This document shows, piece by piece, positions 26,351-34,511 of a stretch of DNA of 64,000 bases (the stretch's first letter is position 1; every line of letters starts with the position of its first letter). The DNA is from Antrihabitans cavernicola (GTDB lineage: Bacteria > Actinomycetota > Actinomycetes > Mycobacteriales > Mycobacteriaceae), in NCBI RefSeq assembly GCF_008297975.1, contig NZ_VLNY01000001.1, forward strand, positions 1 through 64,000. The letters are read 5' to 3'. Both the position numbers and the translations under genes were made by a program. The notes under the pieces were generated by a model that saw nothing but the letters and a program-made list of their open reading frames with translations, had not been told where the DNA came from and ran no database searches.

Positions 26351-26824
26351 ATGGCGAGGCTTCTGCACCCCAACGCATCCCACGTTGCAGACACCCTCAT
26401 TGCGCGCGGACACCACGGCGTGATCGTCACGCAACCGGAGGCCACACATACCGCCGCCGAGGCCGCTGCAGCACTCGGCGTGGCGATCGGTGCGATTACC
26501 AAGTCACTGGTGTTCCTGCTCGACGACGATCCGGTGTTGCTGCTGGTCTCGGGCGCACATCAGGTCGATGTCGACGCCACCGGCAGCCGTCTGGACGGAA
26601 CACTGACACGCGCACCCGCAGCGGCGGTCAAACATGCGACCGGTCAGCCGATCGGCGGGGTAGCGCCGGTCGGCCACCCGACCAACCTGCCGACGTACAT
26701 CGACAACGCCCTCGCTGAGTTCCCCGAACTCTGGGCAGCGGGCGGCCATCCGAACACGATCTTCCGCACCACCTTTGCGGAGTTGCTGCGTATCACCGCC
26801 GGGTTGGCGATCGACGTCGACTGA
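26351..26824 (+). CDS. YbaK/EbsC-family aminoacyl-tRNA deacylase
   Basis: A 157-residue trans-editing domain protein that hydrolyses mischarged tRNA (Cys-tRNA-Pro or Ala-tRNA-Pro in characterised relatives). Visible family features are the lysine in AIGAITKSLVFLLDDDPVLL and the GQPIGGVAPVGHP loop followed by a hydrophobic strand. It is a free-standing cytoplasmic protein of normal length. Which amino acid it edits cannot be read from the sequence. Confidence 0.85.
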   Translation: MARLLHPNASHVADTLIARGHHGVIVTQPEATHTAAEAAAALGVAIGAITKSLVFLLDDDPVLLLVSGAHQVDVDATGSRLDGTLTRAPAAAVKHATGQPIGGVAPVGHPTNLPTYIDNALAEFPELWAAGGHPNTIFRTTFAELLRITAGLAIDVD

Positions 26825-26835
26825 CCGCGATCGCA

Positions 26836-26841
26836 TATAGT
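26836..26841 (+). promoter_or_regulatory. -10 box TATAGT for a leaderless leader-peptide transcript
   Basis: TATAGT ends nine bases before the ATG of the cysteine-containing leader peptide. This spacing would put the transcript start at or within a few bases of the start codon, as in leaderless actinobacterial mRNAs. Confidence 0.5.
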
Positions 26842-26850
26842 CGATCCATC

Positions 26851-26922
26851 ATGAGTATCGGAGTGTGGAGTCGGCGGCACGTAGACTTGTGCCGTACTGC
26901 CGCGAGCATGTGTTCGTCCTGA
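26851..26922 (+). CDS. Cysteine-containing leader peptide, 23 residues
   Basis: A 23-codon frame reading MSIGVWS then RRHVDLCRTAASMCSS. The RRHVDLCR motif near the end marks short actinobacterial leader peptides upstream of sulfur-assimilation genes. The related mycobacterial polycysteine leader ORFs act as cysteine-responsive attenuators. It lies 44 bases upstream of the flavin reductase gene and is probably leaderless. A similar peptide precedes the luciferase-like gene on the other strand. Cysteine-controlled expression of the flavin reductase is inferred. Confidence 0.75.
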   Translation: MSIGVWSRRHVDLCRTAASMCSS

Positions 26923-26966
26923 GGTAGATCAGGCCCGAACACCACATCTCGAGTCCGGAGTCACCG

Positions 26967-27542
26967 ATGTCCGACTATCCCGATACCGACTATTCCGATA
27001 CCGAAAAGTTTGCCGGCATAGCAATTCCCGACGATGCAAGCGGGATTGCGGCCGAGCAGTACCGCGCGGCAATGCGCCACTACCCCGCAGGCGTCACCGT
27101 CGTCACGCTCGATTCGACGACAGGCCCGGTCGGCTTCACCGCCACCTCGTTCGCCTCCATTTCGCTGGCGCCGCCGCTGGTTTCGTTCAACATCGCGCAC
27201 ACATCGTCGAGCATCGACGCTTTGCATGCCGCCGAGTCGTACGTCATCCACTTCCTCGGCGAGCACCAACGGCATCTCGCGCAGCGGTTCGCTCGGTCGG
27301 CGGAAGAACGCTTCAGCGACACATCGTTGTGGACTCGCCTCGAAAGCGGTGAGCCCGTCCTCTACGGCACACCGATCTGGCTACGAGTGACTGTGCAGCA
27401 ATTGATTCCGGTCGGCGACCACACGTTGGTGATCGCGTTGGTCACCCGGGTGCACGACGACACCGGCGGCGACGGGCCGTCGGGTGCTCCCTTGCTGTAT
27501 CACAACGGGCGCTACCACCGGCCCACTCCGCTCGGCGAGTAG
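26967..27542 (+). CDS. Flavin reductase (FMN-binding split-barrel)
   Basis: A 191-residue NAD(P)H:flavin reductase-like protein. [17 protein letters not shown], then [20 protein letters not shown] and [16 protein letters not shown] are typical of small reductase partners that supply reduced FMN to two-component monooxygenases. It follows the HVDLCRTA leader peptide, consistent with sulfur-starvation control. A luciferase-like monooxygenase relative is encoded nearby on the other strand, a plausible functional partner although that protein is internally shortened. Confidence 0.85.
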   Translation: MSDYPDTDYSDTEKFAGIAIPDDASGIAAEQYRAAMRHYPAGVTVVTLDSTTGPVGFTATSFASISLAPPLVSFNIAHTSSSIDALHAAESYVIHFLGEHQRHLAQRFARSAEERFSDTSLWTRLESGEPVLYGTPIWLRVTVQQLIPVGDHTLVIALVTRVHDDTGGDGPSGAPLLYHNGRYHRPTPLGE

Positions 27543-27547
27543 TCGCC

Positions 27548-28039
27548 GTGACCACCACCGTCACCGTCGTCGTCCAGATGCCCGACGGCGATGTCGGCTC
27601 CCCTCGCGATGTCATCGCCGTCGCCGATGCCCTGCGTCGGGCCGCGCACGAAATCGCTCCGCGAGCAACCACTTTGACGCATGTCGTGCCGAGTTCGGCG
27701 GCTCCCGCGGTGATCGTCGACCTGCCTGCACGACAGGTGCTGATCCAGGGTGTCGACATCGACCTGAGCTACTCCGAGTTCGAGGTGCTAGCCCAACTGG
27801 TGCGTCGACCGCGATCGGTCGTGGCACGGTCGGAACTGCTCACGCTCGCCGACGCGACCGAGTCGCTCCAGTCGGCGGGCCGACGCATCGATGTGCACGT
27901 CTCGAGAATCAGGGCCAAGCTCGGCCGCTACGCCACGATGGTCAGCACGGTCCGCGGTGCCGGGTACAGATTCGACCCGGACCGTCGGATCCGCGTTGTG
28001 GACACCGCTCAGGATGCGACGGCACGCTTGACCGCGTGA
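27548..28039 (+). CDS. Stand-alone OmpR-type winged-helix DNA-binding protein
   Basis: A 163-residue protein whose C-terminal part is a complete OmpR/PhoB effector domain: DLSYSEFEVLAQLVRRPRSV, then RIDVHVSRIRAKLG and TVRGAGYRFDPDRR. The first 60 residues are too short for a receiver domain and have no phosphorylatable aspartate pattern, so it is not a classical response regulator. It starts at a GTG five bases after the flavin reductase stop. It probably regulates this small module; the signal is unknown. Confidence 0.8.
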   Translation: MTTTVTVVVQMPDGDVGSPRDVIAVADALRRAAHEIAPRATTLTHVVPSSAAPAVIVDLPARQVLIQGVDIDLSYSEFEVLAQLVRRPRSVVARSELLTLADATESLQSAGRRIDVHVSRIRAKLGRYATMVSTVRGAGYRFDPDRRIRVVDTAQDATARLTA

Positions 28040-28638
28040 GCGCCGAACCGCGCGAGCACCTCTGCCAGCTTGTCCGAGTGGTTGGTCGATCCACGCGACT
28101 CCAGCCACGGAATCACATCGCTGACAATGAGTTCCAGCGTTCCGGGCAGAGCGAGCGGGCGCAGCGTGACGCCGTCCGCGACCTCTGCTGCCTGCACATC
28201 TGCGATCAAGCTGATAAGGCCTGACGCGGTACCGACATAGGCGACGGTGTCGTTCTTCGCGCGGTCCAGCGTCGAATCCAGCTGCGCCAGTTCTCGACGT
28301 GCATCAGGAGCGGTCGGCCCGATCAAGGTGTCGACATCGAGCAGTACCGTCACGGAATCGGGATCGCGTCCGTCAGCGGCAATTTCGGCTCGGATGTCCG
28401 CGCGTGCCCGCTGCGCTTCGCGCAGGTCGGCGGCCCGTATCCGCACCACGTTCGGCGGATCGGCAACCAGATCGAGCGGATCGGTGTGATCCCTACCGGT
28501 GAGCTCGATCCAGTAATCCGACTGTGCGAGCGGGCTTCTCGGATCGAGCCCGCCGCGAAGGGCAGGGTGGTGTCCGCGACCCGCCAACTCGACGGCAACG
28601 CGGACGAGACGGGTGTCGACGGCAGTAACAGATGACAT
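28009..28638 (-). CDS. Internally deleted luciferase-like flavin monooxygenase
   Basis: A 209-residue protein that looks like both ends of a bacterial luciferase-like (NtaA/SnaA-type) monooxygenase joined together. The start, VAVELAGRGHHPALRGG with DYWIEL, matches the first strand region. From ADLREAQRARADIRAEIAAD through YVGTASGLISLIADVQAAEV to VSDVIPWLESRG it matches the C-terminal third. The middle barrel of about 200 residues is missing without a frameshift. Catalysis is doubtful. The HVDLCRTA leader peptide lies just upstream. Its end overlaps the convergent regulator gene by 31 bases. Confidence 0.6.
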   Translation of the reverse strand: MSSVTAVDTRLVRVAVELAGRGHHPALRGGLDPRSPLAQSDYWIELTGRDHTDPLDLVADPPNVVRIRAADLREAQRARADIRAEIAADGRDPDSVTVLLDVDTLIGPTAPDARRELAQLDSTLDRAKNDTVAYVGTASGLISLIADVQAAEVADGVTLRPLALPGTLELIVSDVIPWLESRGSTNHSDKLAEVLARFGAHAVKRAVAS

Positions 28639-28698
28639 GGGATTCCTCGGAAATCGTGCGAACGTGGTGGGGGTGCCGCGGTAGGCCGTGAAAAGGCC

Positions 28699-28842
28699 TC
28701 AGCGCAAACAACTACCCGACGCGGTACGGCACAGATCCACATGCCGACGCCGCTGAAAAACGTTCGCACTCCGCAGGGAGCGCTGCGCAACCTCACGCTG
28801 GCACAGAGATGTGATCTCGCGCGCCGTGGGCTGCCCTGTCAT
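28699..28842 (-). CDS. Cysteine-containing leader peptide, 47 residues
   Basis: A 47-codon frame starting MTGQPTAREITSLC and ending RRRHVDLCRTASGSCLR, the same C-terminal motif as the leader at 26851. A TATCAT box lies seven bases before the ATG, which suggests a leaderless transcript. The stop is 60 bases upstream of the luciferase-like gene. In actinobacteria this motif marks leaders of sulfur genes, so attenuation by cysteine supply is likely. It also lies just downstream of the desulfurase-like gene. Confidence 0.7.
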   Translation of the reverse strand: MTGQPTAREITSLCQREVAQRSLRSANVFQRRRHVDLCRTASGSCLR

Positions 28843-28861
28843 GCCGCCGATGATACCTGCC

Positions 28862-30193
28862 CTACGCGCACGGAGCACTTCCGTCACCGTGCTGCGCACC
28901 GAAGGAGGGAAACACGCGGGTCTCGGGCGTCGGATTCCAGTGGCCATCCGTTTTCGCATACTCCCGGGACGGACCCTGCTCGACGAGTGTCGACACCGCC
29001 GACATCAACCTGTCCACGTCGTCGGCGCAACTGCCGAGCCCCAGGCTCGCCCGCACCGCGCCGGGCAGACCGAGGCGAGCCAGCACGGGGTGCGCGCAGA
29101 ACCGGCCGTCCCGAACGCCGATACCGTGCTCGGCAGACAGGTAGGCGGCGACCTGGCCGGGTTGGAAGCCGTCCACAGTGAAGGTGACGATGCCGACGGA
29201 TTCGTCGCAATCGGCCCACAGGCGCAGTTGGTGGACGCCGTCGATTGCATCGAGACCGCCCCGGAGCCGATCGGCAAGTGCCCGCTCGTGTTTGGTCGTT
29301 GCAGCCGAGCCGATATCGCACAACGCTTCGCAGGCGGCGGCGATCGCAGCGACACCCAGTACGTTGGGGCTGCCCGCTTCGTGACGCTGCGGCGCGGGCG
29401 CCCAACGGGTTTCGGTGAGAGTGACTTCCTGCACCGCTCCCCCACCCGCCAGGTACGGCTCGGCGGCGTCGAGCCAGTCGCGCCGACCGACCAGAACACC
29501 TGCGCCGAACGGCGCATAGAGCTTGTGGCCGGAGAACGCGAGATAGTCGACGCCACAAGCGATCAGGTCGATTCGACGATGCGGCAACAGCTGCGCGCCG
29601 TCGACAAGAATCCGCGCACCGCAGCGGTGCGCGATAGTGGCGATCCGTTCGATCGGCAGGACTTCACCGGTCACGTTGGAGGCTCCGGTGATCGCAACCA
29701 ATGCTGCAGGCTTGGTGCACAGTTCGGCGATCAGGCGGCGAACCGTCTCTTCGATCGTGTCGGCGGCCTCGACGACTCGGCGGCCGTTCTTCTTCCACGG
29801 CAACAGGTTTGCGTGATGCTCCACGTCGAGCACCACAGTGTCACCAGGCACGCACCCGGCGAGCAGATTGAGCGAATCGGTGGTGTTGCGGGTGAAAACG
29901 ACCACTTGATCGTCCGCCGCATTCACGAAACGGGCCACCGTGGCACGGGCGCCTTCGTAGGCATCCGTCGACACTCGCGATGCAAAGCCGGCACCGCGAT
30001 GAACGCTGGCATAAGTCGGCAGCAGTTCGGTGACACGCTGGGTGACCAGCTCCAAGGCAGGCGCACTGGCGGCGTAATCGAAATTTGCATATCGGCAGGT
30101 CCCGCCCGCAACCAGCGGAACCTGCAGCTCACAGCCCGAGACGCGGGCAATCGGCGCTGTGGCGGTGCGGTCGGCGGTCAATACAGCAGTCAT
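28862..30193 (-). CDS. Class V aminotransferase, cysteine desulfurase-like
   Basis: About 443 residues of a PLP enzyme of the SufS/CsdA-like group. The PLP lysine is in FSGHKLYAPFGAGVL, the cofactor aspartate in ARILVDGAQLLPH, and EHHANLLPW and GSPNVLGVAAI are further signatures. A cysteine sits where SufS has its catalytic one (RDGRFCAHPVLARLG). It may release sulfur from cysteine or act on a related substrate. The ATG at 30193 is preferred; the frame extends upstream but without typical sequence. The neighbours are sulfur-type leader peptides and flavin enzymes, and no Suf cluster genes are present. Confidence 0.82.
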   Translation of the reverse strand: MTAVLTADRTATAPIARVSGCELQVPLVAGGTCRYANFDYAASAPALELVTQRVTELLPTYASVHRGAGFASRVSTDAYEGARATVARFVNAADDQVVVFTRNTTDSLNLLAGCVPGDTVVLDVEHHANLLPWKKNGRRVVEAADTIEETVRRLIAELCTKPAALVAITGASNVTGEVLPIERIATIAHRCGARILVDGAQLLPHRRIDLIACGVDYLAFSGHKLYAPFGAGVLVGRRDWLDAAEPYLAGGGAVQEVTLTETRWAPAPQRHEAGSPNVLGVAAIAAACEALCDIGSAATTKHERALADRLRGGLDAIDGVHQLRLWADCDESVGIVTFTVDGFQPGQVAAYLSAEHGIGVRDGRFCAHPVLARLGLPGAVRASLGLGSCADDVDRLMSAVSTLVEQGPSREYAKTDGHWNPTPETRVFPSFGAQHGDGSAPCA

Positions 30194-30452
30194 CACGACA
30201 TCCCATCGAAACCAGGGACCCGCAGGAGAAACCTTTCGAGTCCGCGCTTGCCGTGTCCGGAATTTGGACATCGGCCCGGTCGTCACCCGGAGCACCCCAC
30301 CGCGGAGGAGGGTTGCCGACCAGCAAGCCGGGGCTGAACGCTGGTACTCGTGACCTTGGAGCAAGATTGGCAGGACGATTGCGGAATTGTCAAGGCGACT
30401 CTCTCGCGAGAACTCCCTTGCAATTGAGTGACCAGTGCGTTCTCATCGTCGA
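30194..30452. promoter_or_regulatory. Divergent control region, desulfurase-like / LysE-type genes
   Basis: A 259-base gap between divergent genes. The clearest element is a perfect TCTCGCGAGA palindrome at 30402-30411, in an AT-richer stretch that also has TTGTCAAGG and CCCTTGCAA on its sides. No leader-peptide motif was found here. Confidence 0.35.
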
Positions 30453-31070
30453 GTGAACCTCACTCTGCTGCTCAGCTTTGCCGGATTGTGTCTGCTGCTG
30501 GCCATCACGCCAGGGCCCGACTCGTTCCTGGTGCTGCGATACAGCATCGGCGGCGTCCGCCCCGGGATCGCGGCCGCGATCGGCTCGTCGGTGGGCGGTC
30601 TGGTGTGGGCTGTCGTGGTGGCGGCGGGGCTCGCGGCCCTGCTGGAGCAGTCGGCGTCGGCCTACCGCACCATCAAGCTGATCGGTGGCGTCTACCTGCT
30701 CTACCTCGGTGTTCGCGCATTGTTGGCGCACCGCAAGAAGGCCAAGGAGTCGGCACCCGTCGTGCCGGTTGCGGCCTCGATCCGTTCGGCAGCGCTCGCA
30801 GGGATGTTGTCGACGATGTTCAACCCGAAGGTCGGCCTGTTCTACCTGGCCGTCGTCCCGCAGTTCCTCACCGAGGTGACGTTCGGATCCACGATGACGC
30901 TCGGCGCCATCGAGTGTGTCGTCGCCGGAGCATTCCTGATCGTGCTGGCCTTCGCGGCGTCCCGCGCGGTCGAAATATTGCGACGACCGAAGGTGACGCA
31001 ACGGCTCGATCGGATCAGCGCAGGCGTGCTCGCCGCCCTCGGCATCGGCACCGTTGCGTCAGCGGTCTGA
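30453..31070 (+). CDS. LysE/RhtB-family amino-acid exporter
   Basis: About 205 residues with six hydrophobic helices. The family signature LLLAITPGPDSFLVLRYSIG lies in the first helix region, with GVRALLAH and MLSTMFNPKVGLFYLAVVPQ further on, as in LysE/RhtB exporters of amino acids or homoserine lactones. The GTG at 30453 gives the usual N-terminus (NLTLLLSFAG); an upstream GTG at 30435 would add six residues. It is convergent with the AurF-like gene. The substrate is unknown. Confidence 0.85.
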   Translation: MNLTLLLSFAGLCLLLAITPGPDSFLVLRYSIGGVRPGIAAAIGSSVGGLVWAVVVAAGLAALLEQSASAYRTIKLIGGVYLLYLGVRALLAHRKKAKESAPVVPVAASIRSAALAGMLSTMFNPKVGLFYLAVVPQFLTEVTFGSTMTLGAIECVVAGAFLIVLAFAASRAVEILRRPKVTQRLDRISAGVLAALGIGTVASAV

Positions 31071-31088
31071 ACCCGCGTCGACTCGAGT

Positions 31089-32084
31089 TCAGCTTGCCGC
31101 GCGACTCGGTTCGCTGCGGTAGCGGGACTCGTGGCCGCTGATTCCGCACGCTCGCCAGACCAACTTCGAGACCGGGTTGATCAGTCCTGACTTACGGGCG
31201 AGTGCCCTCACGTCGGCGAACATGTCGGTCAGTGTCCGCTGGGATTCCGGGCTGCTCCAGTACAACTCCTTCATCACCGAGTCCGGGATGTCGAACTTGT
31301 CGCGGAATTCCCTTGGCGGCGTTGCGATCATCGACACCATGATGCGCATGGTGATCGGCATCAGCACTGACAACGCGAACTTCGGCACCAACGCGAGATC
31401 GGACGCGTTCTTTTCCAAGTATTCGTGCGCGAAGGAAATATGACGCGCTTCCTCCGCCACGTGAATCTGCATGACTCGCAACACCATCGGATGCAACTCT
31501 TCACCGCCGCGCAGCACCGACTTCTGTAGGTGATCGATCGGCTCTTCGCCGCCGAGGACCATGGTGAAGAAGAACGACGGGAAGAAGTTGACGGCCGGCG
31601 TGATCACCTTGGCGAGCAACATGTCGATCGAGCCCATGCCGACAACGTCTTTCATGCCGATCCGGTCGATCATCTCCTGGAACATCATCGTGTGGTTGCA
31701 CTCTTCGGCAGCCTCGTGGGTGATGTAGCGAAATTCCGGATCTTGGTTGTCGAGTTTCGACACGTAGTGGATCAGACCGCGAATGAGCAGCTGCTCGAAG
31801 TTCAGGCCGACCTTCGCGATGCCTGCCTGTCGCCACATCCCGATCTCGATCTGCCGCTCCACCGGCAAGGACTTGTACCAACTGTGCCTGCCGAGCGGAT
31901 CTGCCATCGGCAGAATCCACCGGGTGTCGGTGGGGTCGACAGCGAAATCTGGCGAGTCCCAATCGATGTCGCGAAAAGGATCGAAGTTCTTCTCGACCGA
32001 GGCTATCGACAGGCCGACGAGTCGGTCTGCATACGCGCTGTCGATGTCCGAACCGTTGGTCCGTGAGAACGCTGTCGCAGTCAT
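31089..32084 (-). CDS. AurF-like diiron oxygenase
   Basis: A 331-residue protein of the AurF (p-aminobenzoate N-oxygenase) family. The carboxylate-bridged diiron ligands are in EAAEECNHTMMFQEM and HVAEEARHISFAHEYLE (ExxH pairs about 80 residues apart). Actinobacteria carry many such proteins with unknown substrates, so an N-oxygenation role is only a family inference. AGGAG lies before the ATG at 32084; a GTG nine bases upstream is less likely. No biosynthetic partners are adjacent. Confidence 0.8.
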   Translation of the reverse strand: MTATAFSRTNGSDIDSAYADRLVGLSIASVEKNFDPFRDIDWDSPDFAVDPTDTRWILPMADPLGRHSWYKSLPVERQIEIGMWRQAGIAKVGLNFEQLLIRGLIHYVSKLDNQDPEFRYITHEAAEECNHTMMFQEMIDRIGMKDVVGMGSIDMLLAKVITPAVNFFPSFFFTMVLGGEEPIDHLQKSVLRGGEELHPMVLRVMQIHVAEEARHISFAHEYLEKNASDLALVPKFALSVLMPITMRIMVSMIATPPREFRDKFDIPDSVMKELYWSSPESQRTLTDMFADVRALARKSGLINPVSKLVWRACGISGHESRYRSEPSRAAS

Positions 32085-32223
32085 TGCAATCACTCCTATT
32101 CGACCGGTTCTGTCAGATTAGTGTAACTGCGAGTCTCATGCAATATCTCGATGAACCGATCATCGGCCTGTGCCGTATTACTCGCACTGCAACAACGCAG
32201 TCCATACAAGCAAGGAGGCTGAC

Positions 32224-32457
32224 ATGGCCCTGTTCATAGATGTTCACGAAGGTCTGCATCTGCCCGCCGAAGCCATCGCAGAGCTGGCCAAGGGCGAGAC
32301 AGACGAGTTCGGCGTCCGCCAGGTGGAGCTCTACTACAACGATGCAGGTGTGGCCTACTGCCTGCTCGACGGCCCCGACGCGGACGCGATCCGCAACCAC
32401 CACGAGGCGCTCGGTGTGCAGTGCGGCCCTGTGCAACAGGTCGGCAGCCTGCACTAG
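32224..32457 (+). CDS. DUF4242-type small protein (SCO4226-like)
   Basis: A 77-residue ferredoxin-like-fold protein beginning MALFIDVHEGLHLPAEAIAE and containing LYYNDAGVAYCLLDGPDADA and NHHEALG. These match DUF4242; the Streptomyces relative SCO4226 binds nickel. AAGGAGG precedes the ATG. Its stop and that of the convergent MFS gene interlock within one CTAG sequence (32454-32457). Role unknown. Confidence 0.75.
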   Translation: MALFIDVHEGLHLPAEAIAELAKGETDEFGVRQVELYYNDAGVAYCLLDGPDADAIRNHHEALGVQCGPVQQVGSLH

Positions 32458-33875
32458 CTTCCCCCGCGGACCGAGCCTTTCGCCTGCGTCCGCCACAACC
32501 AGCCCGACGCCACCGTCGCGACGACAGCTGCCGCAGTGAGCCACCAGAACGCATGCTGGAACGCACTATCGATGCTCAGCCCCGATATCGTTCCGCGGTA
32601 AAGGATTACGGCCAACAACGCAGCACCCACCGCACCGCCGACGCGTTGCAGTCCGTTGACGAACGAGGTGGCGTCGGGCAGTTGATCTCGAGATACCGAC
32701 GCGTACGCAGCGGTGATCGCCGGCATAGACGCAAGCCCGAGGGCAATGCCGCGCAGGAACAGAAGCGCCTGCACCAGAACGGGATTCGCCGACAAATCCA
32801 ACAGAGCGAACGGCACCGTGGATACCACGACGAGTGCACTGCCGGCCGTCGCGACGATGCCGCCACCATAGCGATCGGTCAGCCTGCCACTGGCGGGCAT
32901 CGCGACGATCCCACCGATGCCGAACGACATGAGCAACAGCCCGGTCGCCAGCATGCCCTCACCGTGCACCTGCTGAAAGTACAGCGGCAACAACAACATT
33001 GCGCCGAACAGCGACGCTCCCGAGAACACCGTCGCTACGTTGGCAGCGGCGAAGACAGGGTTGCGAAACAACGACAGATGCAGCAGCGGATGCGCGTGCC
33101 GGGCGGATCGCAGCCCGAAGATCGCCAGCGCACCCGCCCCCGCCAGCAAGGGAATCCATGTACTCGGAGTCGCGAGGGTTCCCCTGATGCCGACTTCCCC
33201 CAGCCCGTACACCGTCAACGACAGCCCCGCCGACACCGCGACGAACCCGCCTAGATCGAACGGCGTCGCCGCCGACACTGTTCCGCGGGGCAGGATCCGA
33301 CTCCCGAGCACGAGCGCCACGATGCCGAACGGGATGTTGATCAGGAACAGCCACTGCCAGCCGAGGTGCTCGAGCATCAGACCGCCGACGGTCGGCCCGA
33401 TCGCCGGCGCCACGATCACGGCGATACCGACGGTGCTCATCACCCTACCGAGGCGATGCGGGCCTGCGGCCTGACCGATGATCGTCTGCCCGGCGGGCAA
33501 CAGCAGGCCGGCAGTCAGGCCTTGCACCACTCGCGCCACGATCAGCCAGTCGATCGTCGGCGCGAACGCGCACATGGCCGAGGTAACCGTGAATCCCGCC
33601 ATCGCCGTCAACCACAACCGGCCGACGCCGATGCGAGTTCCCACCCAGCTGCATGCGGGCAGCGACACCGCGAGCGCCAGCAGGTACGCACTGCCGACCC
33701 ACTGCACCGAGTCCAGCGATGCGTGCAGATCGGTGCCGATGGATTTCAGGCCGATGTTCACCAACGACGTATCGAGCGTTCCCATGAATGCGCCGAACAC
33801 CACCACCACGGCCAGGCGCCAGACGTGGGCGGGGATCGGCTCCGCTACTACCGGTTTGTCGGCAACACGATCTGA
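32454..33875 (-). CDS. MFS drug exporter, DHA2 (EmrB/QacA) family
   Basis: About 473 residues with roughly 14 hydrophobic segments. GAFMGTLDTSLVNIGLKSIG in helix 1, SWVGTRIGVGRLWL near motif A and IAVIVAPAIGPTVGGLMLEH (motif C) define a DHA2-type antiporter. GGAG lies seven bases before the ATG at 33875. It is divergent from a MarR gene with a 31-bp dyad between them, the standard layout for ligand-induced efflux. Confidence 0.88.
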   Translation of the reverse strand, partial: SDRVADKPVVAEPIPAHVWRLAVVVVFGAFMGTLDTSLVNIGLKSIGTDLHASLDSVQWVGSAYLLALAVSLPACSWVGTRIGVGRLWLTAMAGFTVTSAMCAFAPTIDWLIVARVVQGLTAGLLLPAGQTIIGQAAGPHRLGRVMSTVGIAVIVAPAIGPTVGGLMLEHLGWQWLFLINIPFGIVALVLGSRILPRGTVSAATPFDLGGFVAVSAGLSLTVYGLGEVGIRGTLATPSTWIPLLAGAGALAIFGLRSARHAHPLLHLSLFRNPVFAAANVATVFSGASLFGAMLLLPLYFQQVHGEGMLATGLLLMSFGIGGIVAMPASGRLTDRYGGGIVATAGSALVVVSTVPFALLDLSANPVLVQALLFLRGIALGLASMPAITAAYASVSRDQLPDATSFVNGLQRVGGAVGAALLAVILYRGTISGLSIDSAFQHAFWWLTAAAVVATVASGWLWRTQAKGSVRGGS

Positions 33876-33898
33876 CATCGGATTCTCCAACGTATTTA

Positions 33899-33929
33899 GT
33901 GGGTACAATCAATCATTGAACTTACCTAC
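33899..33929. promoter_or_regulatory. 31-bp dyad, probable MarR operator
   Basis: Symmetric half-sites GTGGGTA-N3-TCAAT and ATTGA-N3-TACCTAC around one central base, with one mismatch in the outer arms. It sits in the divergent gap, 23 bases from the exporter start and 35 from the marR start. Confidence 0.6.
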
Positions 33930-33964
33930 AATATTTCGAGCCCGCAATACGTAGAATTCGGCGC

Positions 33965-34417
33965 ATGCCCGAAGCCAAGCCGCATTCCGTACACCCCGAT
34001 GGCCTGCTTCGATTCCCTACCTACGTGCTCGGCCAGCTCCACAAGGGCTTCCATACCGAGATCGACGAGTCGTTGCGCGAGCACTGGGTGCTCGTCTGCC
34101 TCGACGAGAGCAAGAACCTGTCCCAGCAAGATCTGTCCGACTCGCTGGGCATCGACCGCAGCGACGTCGTTCGCCTGATCGACGGTCTGGAGGGCGACGG
34201 CTTCGTGCTGCGCACCCGCGACTCGACCGATCGACGGAAATACCAGCTGTCGATCACCGCGGCAGGACGCTCGGAACGGCGTCGAGTCGATAGTCTGATT
34301 CGCGAGTCGACGGATCACGCGCTCGCTGCTCTGGACCCCGACGAGCGGTACACGCTGCACCGACTGGCCCTCAAAGCACTCGGACGATCGGAGGATCTGG
34401 CTCCACCGCCCGAGTGA
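33965..34417 (+). CDS. MarR-family transcriptional regulator
   Basis: A 150-residue MarR protein: LSQQDLSDSLGIDRSDVVRL recognition helix, then GDGFVLRTRDSTDRRKYQLS wing. It is divergent from the DHA2 exporter, its likely target. The polymer-synthetase gene starts a short distance downstream on the same strand, so readthrough or shared control with that gene is possible. Confidence 0.86.
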   Translation: MPEAKPHSVHPDGLLRFPTYVLGQLHKGFHTEIDESLREHWVLVCLDESKNLSQQDLSDSLGIDRSDVVRLIDGLEGDGFVLRTRDSTDRRKYQLSITAAGRSERRRVDSLIRESTDHALAALDPDERYTLHRLALKALGRSEDLAPPPE

Positions 34418-34511
34418 GGTGCGTGATCTGTTAACCCGTTGGCAAGGAAAGCATGGGATAAACACGGTTCACCCGCCGCTTGGCAGGCTCGCTCCGAGAG
34501 AGGTACGCCGC

